Translations under genes and position numbers: made by a program
Shown here: positions 30,793 through 36,177 of the stretch, one piece after another
Position numbering within the stretch: position 1 is the stretch's first letter
Layout of the letters: each line of letters begins with the position of its first letter
DNA from: Streptosporangiaceae bacterium
GTDB lineage: Bacteria; Actinomycetota; Actinomycetes; Streptosporangiales; Streptosporangiaceae
Assembly (NCBI GenBank): GCA_019245115.1
Contig: JAFARZ010000206.1
Coordinates: 1 to 36,177, forward strand
Length of the DNA: 36,177 nucleotides
Reading direction: 5' to 3'
Notes under the pieces: model-generated
The model's database searches: none
What the model was told of the DNA's origin: nothing
The model's input: the letters and a program-made list of their open reading frames with translations, nothing else

Positions 30793-32658
30793 CTAGGCCG
30801 CGGCGTCGATCAGCGGCAGCAGCGCGGTCACGTCGTCTTCGGTCGCGGTCAGGATGATGCCGCCGACCAGTGTGCGCGCCTCGCGTAGCAGGCCGGCCGC
30901 GAGCTCGATGCCGACCGCCCGCGCGCCCGCACGGCCGGCCCGTTCCATTGCCCGCAGCGCGTCCGGCGGGATGGTCACCCCCGGGACCTCGTTGGCCAGG
31001 TAGTCCGCCTCCTCGAAGCTGCGCAGCGGGCTGATCGACAGCAATAGCGGCGTGTCCGCCGTCTCGGGAGCGTCCGCCGCCAGGGCGGCCACCACGCGGG
31101 CCAGCGAACCGAGTTCGTACACCGGCCTGCTCACCAGGAAGTTCGCGCCGGCCTGGACCTTGGCCCGGGCCCGGGAGATCTCGGCGTCCAGGTCCCGCGC
31201 CCCCGGGTTGACCCTCGCGCCCACGCAGAACGCGGTCCGCGCGGTGAGCGCCAGCCCGTTCGAGTCACGGCCGGCGTTCAGGCCGGTGAGCAGCCCGACC
31301 AGGCCCAGCGCGTCGACCTCCCAGATTCCGTCCACGGCCGGGTAGTCGCCGAGCACCGGCGGGCTGCCGGTCGCGCAGATCACGTTGCGCAGGCCCAGGG
31401 CGTGCGCCCCGAGCAGATCGGCCTGCAGCGTCATGATCGTCTTGTCCCAGGTCGTCACCGTGGCTATGGTCTCCACGCCGGCCTGCTCCTGAAGGTGGAG
31501 TGCCATGTCGAGGGAGTCCATGTGGGTGCGTGCGCTGTCGGCCGGGTGGACGGCGAACACGCCGACGGCGTGCTGCTGCAGTGCCGCGGCGGTCTGGACC
31601 GCGTCGGCGGCCCGCCCGGCCGCCGCCGGCGGGATGGCGGCGGCCACGACGAACCTGCGGCTGGCCAGCTGATCGGCGAGCGTGCCGATGACGGGCCGGG
31701 CCGGGCGCGCGGTGTGGCCCGGCGCGTTCGGCTGCGGACGCCGGGCGGCTCTGGGGGCCACGGCGAGTGCGGAACCCCGGGCGCCGTCGGCGGCCCGGAT
31801 CGCATGGGCGGCGGCGCGGATGTGGGTCGGCGTCGTGCCGCAGCACCCGCCGACCAGCGACACGCCCGCCTCGGCGAAGCGGCGCAGGTACCTGGCGAAG
31901 TACCCGCCGTCGATGCTGAACTCGAAGCTGCGCGGGCCCGTCCGCCGCGGCTGCCCGGCGTTCGGCTGGGCGCTGACCGGCACCGAGGAGTAGCGCACCA
32001 GGTCCTCGGCCACGGTGAGCATCCGCTGCGGGCCGATGGTGCAGTTGGTGCCCAGCATCGTCACTGGCATGCCGCTCAGCACGGTGGCCACTTCGCGCGG
32101 CGTCTCCCCGCCCAGCGTGTGCGCGTCGTCAGCGAAGGTGGCCTGCGCGATGACCGGTACGCCGGTCACCTGGAGCGCGACGCTGACCGCCTCCACCAGT
32201 TCGTCGAGGTAGCCGAACGTCTCCAGGATCAGGATGTCCACGCCCTCGTCGGCTATGAGGGCCTGGATCTGCTCCTTGAGCACCTCCATCCGCTCGGCCG
32301 CGCCGGCCTGCCGCCGCTGCCGTGCGGTGACGGCCGGCGACACCGAGCCGGCCACCAGCACGTCTCGTTCGCACCGCCGCTGCGCGGCGCGGGCGATCCG
32401 GACGCCGGCCCGGTTGATCTCGTCCACCTTGTCGGGAAATCCGTGGTCGCCGAGCCAGCACCGGTTCGCTCCGAACGTGTTGGTCTGTATGACGTCCGCG
32501 CCCGCGCTCAGGTAGCTGTCATGGATGGTGGCGACCAGGCCCGGGTCGGACAGGTTGAGCTCGGGCAGTGACCGGTCCAGCGCGGCGCCGGCCGCGTGCA
32601 GCATCGTGCCCATCGCGCCGTCGCAGACCAGGACCTGCTTGCCAGCCAGCGCCTTCAT
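30793..32658 (-). CDS. Bifunctional homocysteine S-methyltransferase / methylenetetrahydrofolate reductase (YitJ-like)
   Basis: A 621-residue fusion. Residues ~1-290 are the homocysteine methyltransferase (MetH N-terminal-type) barrel with start CDGAMGTML, zinc ligands Cys206 (GTNCTIG), Cys272 and Cys273 (GGCCGT), and TNTFGAN. A Pro/Arg/Ala linker spans about 290-340. The rest is an MTHFR barrel with early VVAAAIPP, VFAVHPADSARTHMDS and GANFLVSRPVYELG. Such proteins take methyl groups to homocysteine while reducing or oxidising methylene-THF. The ATG at 32656-32658 overlaps the stop of the PucR regulator gene (ATGA), so they are co-translated. This is the second MTHFR-type domain in the window and could connect catabolic C1 units to methionine. 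Confidence 0.9.
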   Translation of the reverse strand: MKALAGKQVLVCDGAMGTMLHAAGAALDRSLPELNLSDPGLVATIHDSYLSAGADVIQTNTFGANRCWLGDHGFPDKVDEINRAGVRIARAAQRRCERDVLVAGSVSPAVTARQRRQAGAAERMEVLKEQIQALIADEGVDILILETFGYLDELVEAVSVALQVTGVPVIAQATFADDAHTLGGETPREVATVLSGMPVTMLGTNCTIGPQRMLTVAEDLVRYSSVPVSAQPNAGQPRRTGPRSFEFSIDGGYFARYLRRFAEAGVSLVGGCCGTTPTHIRAAAHAIRAADGARGSALAVAPRAARRPQPNAPGHTARPARPVIGTLADQLASRRFVVAAAIPPAAAGRAADAVQTAAALQQHAVGVFAVHPADSARTHMDSLDMALHLQEQAGVETIATVTTWDKTIMTLQADLLGAHALGLRNVICATGSPPVLGDYPAVDGIWEVDALGLVGLLTGLNAGRDSNGLALTARTAFCVGARVNPGARDLDAEISRARAKVQAGANFLVSRPVYELGSLARVVAALAADAPETADTPLLLSISPLRSFEEADYLANEVPGVTIPPDALRAMERAGRAGARAVGIELAAGLLREARTLVGGIILTATEDDVTALLPLIDAAA

Positions 32659-34049
32659 GGCTCGTCTCCGAGCGCGTCGAGAATCTCCAGCGCCACCTGC
32701 GCGATGAGCCGGTCGCCGTAGTTGTCCAGCCGCAGCCCGGTGATCTCCTCGATCCGTTTGACCCGGTAGGCCACCGTATTGGGGTGCACATGCAGGACCC
32801 GGGACGCTCGTTGCGGGCTGTTGTTCTCCCGGAAGTAGCAGGCCAGGGTGGCCAGGTACTCCGAGTGGTGTTCGTGTTCGTGCGTGCTGAGCTTGCCCAG
32901 CACGTCCATCGCGAAGGATCTCAGCTCGGCCAGGTCGGGGACCTGAAGCAGGAGCCGCATGATGCCGAGATCGGAGAACGCCGCCACCATCTGGGCCCGC
33001 CCCAGCCGTTGCAGGGTCGCGGTGGTGCGCTGTGCCTGCGCGTAGGAGCGCGCGAGGTCCCGCGGGTCGCGGCAGGTTCCGCCGATGCCGATGACGACCT
33101 TGGCGGCGGGGAACAACTCCCCCAGCCGGCCCAGGCACGCCTCGGCCAGCCGTCGCGCGTTCTGTGAGGAGTTGTCCGAGGCGACGGTCACCACCACCAC
33201 CTCTGACTCACGAGCCGAGATGATCGCCTCGGGGGCCCGGGTGGTGACGAAGTGCTCGATGCTCTCCCGGATGCGCTGCCGCTGCGCGGCGGTCGCCGCG
33301 GCGTCGGACTGCGAGGACACCGCCAGGTCGAACGCGATCGCGACGATGTTGTGGTCCCGGGCGGGATCGTAGCCGAGGTGTGCCGCCCAGCGGTCGGTGT
33401 CGGTGCTGTCCCGGCCCCGGCCGAGCAGCAGGCCTTCCACCAGGTCGTCGCGCACCCGCCGGGCCGCCGCGGCGACCACCCGCTCGCGGCCGAGGATGAT
33501 CCCGCAGATCGTGGCCGCGTGCTCGGTCACCAGCAGGCTCATGTCCTCGCCGAAGATGTTGTCCGCCGGGTCGATCGTGATCAGGTAGGACGGGACCTCG
33601 TCTCCCACCATGACCGGCGCGACGATGATGGCCGGCATGCTGCCGACCTTCGGCAACCGCAGCGCCCGCTGGGTGAGCCTGGATGCCCGCAGGACCTGGC
33701 CGAGGCGCGGGTGCACCACGTGGTCTCGCACCTCGGCGGCGGCCTTCTCCGCGCTGACACCCGGCGCCGCCGCGGTGAGCACGTCCATGAGCTGGGTGAC
33801 GACGGCGACGGTGGCGGTCATCCGGTCGGAGATGAGCCGCACCACTCCGGCCAGATCGGCGTCCTGCAGCGCCAGCCCCGACAGGTAGCGGTAGACGGTC
33901 ACGAGTTCGCGCAGCGCGGCGTTCTCGCGGTCGAGCCCGGCCTTGGTCATCACATGGCCATCTGTTATCGGTCCGTCTGTCAGTGATCCGTCCAGCGGCC
34001 CGTCAGTTATTGGTCCGTCTGCTCCCGGCGACCAATCGGATATCGCCAT
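32655..34049 (-). CDS. PucR/CdaR-family transcriptional regulator
   Basis: A 464-residue regulator. A GAF-like sensory region spans about residues 45-200, a GGDEF-like/CdaR middle region about 220-370, and the C-terminal PucR HTH (SPQRASRVLHVHPNTVAYRV, about 410-430, then RIEEITGLRL) binds DNA. The first ~33 residues are a Gly/Asp/Pro repeat (DGPITDGPLDGSLTDGPITD) encoded by near-repeats of ATyGGTCCGTCTG; translation may really begin at ATG 33950 (MTKAGLDRE). Neither start has a strong ribosome site. It leads the HMT-MTHFR gene and is divergent from the aldehyde dehydrogenase, so it probably controls both. PucR-type proteins regulate purine, amino-acid or sugar-acid catabolism elsewhere. Confidence 0.85.
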   Translation of the reverse strand: MAISDWSPGADGPITDGPLDGSLTDGPITDGHVMTKAGLDRENAALRELVTVYRYLSGLALQDADLAGVVRLISDRMTATVAVVTQLMDVLTAAAPGVSAEKAAAEVRDHVVHPRLGQVLRASRLTQRALRLPKVGSMPAIIVAPVMVGDEVPSYLITIDPADNIFGEDMSLLVTEHAATICGIILGRERVVAAAARRVRDDLVEGLLLGRGRDSTDTDRWAAHLGYDPARDHNIVAIAFDLAVSSQSDAAATAAQRQRIRESIEHFVTTRAPEAIISARESEVVVVTVASDNSSQNARRLAEACLGRLGELFPAAKVVIGIGGTCRDPRDLARSYAQAQRTTATLQRLGRAQMVAAFSDLGIMRLLLQVPDLAELRSFAMDVLGKLSTHEHEHHSEYLATLACYFRENNSPQRASRVLHVHPNTVAYRVKRIEEITGLRLDNYGDRLIAQVALEILDALGDEP

Positions 34050-34181
34050 GTTCGGATCATACGGTGATCAACCCGGCTGATCGTTGTGCCTGACCACAAA
34101 CCGGATGCCAGCCAGCTTGGTGGCCTGCTGAGATCCGCCACAATCCGGTGCTCGCCGCACCATCGGGCGACCGCGCCACTC

Positions 34182-34211
34182 TTGACAAAGCGCGCGTCAG
34201 GCGTGGAGATT
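34182..34211 (+). promoter_or_regulatory. Possible promoter of the aldehyde dehydrogenase gene
   Basis: A consensus TTGACA (34182-34187) is followed after 18 bases by GAGATT (34206-34211), a weak -10, in the 213-base divergent gap. The low match of the -10 makes this tentative. GATC-containing short repeats (ATCATACGGTGATCA) lie near the PucR side. Confidence 0.3.
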
Positions 34212-34262
34212 AACATGCACTTTCATCGTGACCCCTGACGGGGCTCTCGGGAAGGGACGACG

Positions 34263-35711
34263 TTGCTCGAGTACCGGGACGTTTATGCCGGCGGCCATCT
34301 CGTCGGGTCCTGGTCGAACGATGTGATCACGATCGTCAACCCCGCCACCGAAGAAGTGGCCGGGGCGGTGCCCGCCATGGTCGGAGCCGATGTCGACACC
34401 GCGGTGGCCGCCGCCCGCGAAGCCTTCGATAAGGGTCCCTGGCCTCGTCTCAGCCTGGCGGACCGGGCCGGTGCCATGCACCGGCTCGCCGACGCGATCC
34501 AGGCCCGCGCCGAGGACACGGCGCGGCTTGTCACCGCCGAGATGGGCATGCCGATCACGTTCTCCCGGGAGAGCAACGTCACGATTCCGTGCGCGATCAT
34601 CCGTTACTACGCGGCGCTGGCTCAGGACCTGCGCCTGGAGGAGATCCGCGAGGCGGTGAGCTTCACCGGGCGGACCCTGGTCCGGCGCGAGCCGGCCGGC
34701 GTCGCGGCGGTCGTGGCGTCGTGGAGCTTCCCCCTCGTCCTGGCGTGCTGCCAGCTGGCGCCGGCCCTGGCGGCTGGCTGCACGGTGGTCCTCATGCCGG
34801 CCGCGGAGACGTCGCTGTCCGCGTACATCCTGGCCGAGGCGTTCGAGGCAGCCGATTTCCCGCCCGGGGTCTTCAACCTGGTGACGGGAACGCCTCAGGT
34901 CGCCGAGATGCTCGCGGCGCATCCGGGTGTCGACGTGGTGGCGGTCGCGGGCCCCACTCCGGCCGGCCGGAAGATCGCCGCGATCTGCGGCGAGACGCTG
35001 AAGCCGGTAACCCTCGAGCTGGGCGGTAAGTCCGCCGCGATCGTGCTCGACGACGTGGACCTCGGGGCCGCGGCGGCCCAGCTTGGGTACGTGTGCTTCG
35101 CCAACGCCGGCCAGGCGTGCTTCACCATGTCACGGGTGCTGGCCCCTCGCGCCTCCTATGACGAAGCCGTCGCCGTACTGGCTGATCAGGCTTCCTCCTG
35201 GGTGATCGGTGACCCCACAAGCGAGGACACGACCATGGGTCCGCTGGCCAACCCGCGCCAGCGCGCCGCGGTGGAGAAGTGTGTCGCGATGGGCCTGGCC
35301 GAAGGCGCCCGGGTGGTGACCGGCGGTCGCCGCCCCGCCACCCCGGTACGGGGCTACTACTACGAGCCGACCGTGTTCGCCGACGCCACCGCCAGTATGG
35401 CCATCGCCCGGGACGAGATCTGCGGGCCGGTGGTGGCGGTGATCCCGTATCAGGACGAATCCGAGGCGCTGGCGATCGCCAACGATTCCCAGTACGGCCT
35501 GGCCGGGAGCGTCTGGACCGACGACCCGGAACGCGGCCTGAAGATCGCCCGGCACGCCCAGGTCGGAACGTTCGGCGTGAACCTGTACGTGCCCGACATC
35601 GGCTCGCCCTGGGGCGGCCGGAAGGCCAGCGGCATGGGCAGCGTCTACGGCCCGGAAGGTCTCGACACCTACCTCGCCACCAAATGCGTGTTCCTCCCGT
35701 CCCGGAGGTGA
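34263..35711 (+). CDS. Aldehyde dehydrogenase family protein with altered active-site motifs
   Basis: A 482-residue NAD(P)-dependent aldehyde dehydrogenase by fold. The catalytic Cys286 (NAGQAC), general base Glu252 (ELGGKS) and Glu385 (DEICGPV) are kept. Three usual positions are changed: the oxyanion Asn of PWNFP is Ser155 (SWSFP), the cofactor-ribose Lys of VxKPAE is Met178 (LMPAAE), and the Ser of FTGST is Pro231 (VAGPT). So NAD binding or the reaction may differ from canonical ALDHs, or activity may be lost. The start is TTG at 34263 with GAAGGG about 7 bases upstream. It is divergent from the PucR regulator. An aldehyde product of the ADHs would be its natural substrate. Confidence 0.88.
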   Translation: MLEYRDVYAGGHLVGSWSNDVITIVNPATEEVAGAVPAMVGADVDTAVAAAREAFDKGPWPRLSLADRAGAMHRLADAIQARAEDTARLVTAEMGMPITFSRESNVTIPCAIIRYYAALAQDLRLEEIREAVSFTGRTLVRREPAGVAAVVASWSFPLVLACCQLAPALAAGCTVVLMPAAETSLSAYILAEAFEAADFPPGVFNLVTGTPQVAEMLAAHPGVDVVAVAGPTPAGRKIAAICGETLKPVTLELGGKSAAIVLDDVDLGAAAAQLGYVCFANAGQACFTMSRVLAPRASYDEAVAVLADQASSWVIGDPTSEDTTMGPLANPRQRAAVEKCVAMGLAEGARVVTGGRRPATPVRGYYYEPTVFADATASMAIARDEICGPVVAVIPYQDESEALAIANDSQYGLAGSVWTDDPERGLKIARHAQVGTFGVNLYVPDIGSPWGGRKASGMGSVYGPEGLDTYLATKCVFLPSRR

Positions 35712-35789
35712 TGATCCGGGCGGGTTCCGGTCATCGGACCATGTTAAGGGTCGCTGCATACGCTGGCCTCCGCCGGGAAGTAGACCGCT

Positions 35790-36177
35790 GTGGCGATGCA
35801 AAGCGGTCGTGCCGGGCTGGACTCCGGCACAGAGGATCCGGCGCGGGAGACGGTGTCCGCGGATCCGGTGCGGGAGGCAGCCGCCGCGGCGGCGGCCGAG
35901 GCGGAGCGAACCGGCGGGCTCGGCCGACCCGGCCGGGCGATGAACCGGCACTCGCCGTTCTTCATCGGCATGACCGCCGCCGCGGGCGTCGCCGTCACCT
36001 ACGGGCTCGTGGAACTGATCACCAAAGCCCGTTCGGTGCTGATCCTCGTCGGCGTCGCGTTCTTTCTCGCCGCGGGCCTTGACCCGATCGTCAGGTGGCT
36101 GTGCCGGCACCGTTGGCCCAGATGGGCGGCGGTGCTGGTCACGATCACCGGAGTGATCGTGGTGATCGGCGGCTTCC
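35790..36177 (+). CDS. AI-2E family (PerM-like) transporter, N-terminal part, cut by the window edge
   Basis: An in-frame stop (TAG 35781-35783) precedes GTG at 35790 and ATG at 35796, and the frame stays open to the edge, 129 codons. The first ~50 residues are a disordered Ala/Glu/Gly-rich segment. Hydrophobic segments follow: FFIGMTAAAGVAVTYGLVEL, then VLILVGVAFFLAAGLDPIV, then AAVLVTITGVIVVIGGF. The LDPIVRWL after the second segment is characteristic of the AI-2E/PerM exporter family. GGGAAG lies about 10 bases before the GTG. Function in export is known only for some relatives. The fragment cannot be checked further here. Confidence 0.7.
   Translation, partial: MAMQSGRAGLDSGTEDPARETVSADPVREAAAAAAAEAERTGGLGRPGRAMNRHSPFFIGMTAAAGVAVTYGLVELITKARSVLILVGVAFFLAAGLDPIVRWLCRHRWPRWAAVLVTITGVIVVIGGF

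Noticed and set aside
30793..34049. Long plus-strand open frames across the HMT-MTHFR and PucR genes
   Set aside because: Low-complexity antisense frames opposite clear enzymes and regulators; no ribosome sites or motifs.

Overview
The window is about 70% G+C, with dense GC-rich coding, GTG and TTG starts and many ATGA stop/start overlaps. Its families point to a high-GC actinomycete: a conservon-type sensor kinase with a roadblock protein, a DUF574 methyltransferase, two NDMA-dependent alcohol dehydrogenases of the mycofactocin-associated type, a probable F420-dependent luciferase-like oxidoreductase and a PucR regulator. A filamentous or Frankia/Streptosporangiales-like lineage is plausible, but the genus cannot be fixed from sequence alone. 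I saw no tRNA, rRNA, transposase or CRISPR array.

Layout. (1) 1-10251, minus strand: one long catabolic-looking gene train. In transcription order it holds a zinc alcohol dehydrogenase, a UGSC-family protein with its large companion, a lipoprotein solute-binding protein, two permeases, two ATPases, a luciferase-like oxidoreductase, a MetV-like zinc protein, and MetF running off the left edge. (2) 10381-13592, plus strand, divergent from (1): SDR, zinc-dependent MDR dehydrogenase and an ACMSD-like amidohydrolase. (3) 13.6-18.1 kb: a broken MFS gene, a WYL regulator divergent from a PNPOx-like protein, and an intact MFS exporter, bracketed by two imperfect ~210 bp inverted repeat copies. (4) 18.1-22.5 kb: a non-coding, repeat-bearing stretch, then an orphan CvnA-CvnB pair with no CvnC or CvnD. 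(5) 22.5-26.1 kb: a MetE-C-terminal-like methyltransferase and a 73-residue CxxC protein (minus), divergent from a PaaX-type regulator and a second mycofactocin-type alcohol dehydrogenase (plus). (6) 26.2-30.4 kb: DUF574 methyltransferase, an acyl-CoA-dehydrogenase-fold flavin monooxygenase divergent from a dihydroxyacetophenone-dioxygenase-like cupin, and an unknown 432-residue protein. (7) 30.8-36.2 kb: a PucR regulator leading a bifunctional homocysteine methyltransferase/MTHFR gene, divergent from an aldehyde dehydrogenase with altered active-site motifs, then the start of an AI-2E-family membrane protein.

How the parts fit. The most informative signal is a ~46 bp block that is nearly identical in two divergent promoter regions 13.6 kb apart (10297-10342 and 23923-23968), with both GTCATAT half-sites exactly 31 bp apart. 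One copy sits between the ADH/UGSC/ABC train and the SDR/MDR/amidohydrolase operon. The other sits between the MetE-like/CxxC pair and the PaaX-type regulator. A degenerate third copy precedes the solute-binding protein. I infer one regulon, plausibly under the PaaX-like protein, for uptake and oxidation of an unknown small substrate. One-carbon units may go to tetrahydrofolate (MetF/MetV, MetE-like protein, and perhaps the HMT-MTHFR), and electrons may go to mycofactocin and flavin/F420 enzymes. The substrate is unknown. The UGSC proteins and the 73-residue CxxC protein are the least characterised parts and the best candidates for undescribed biochemistry.
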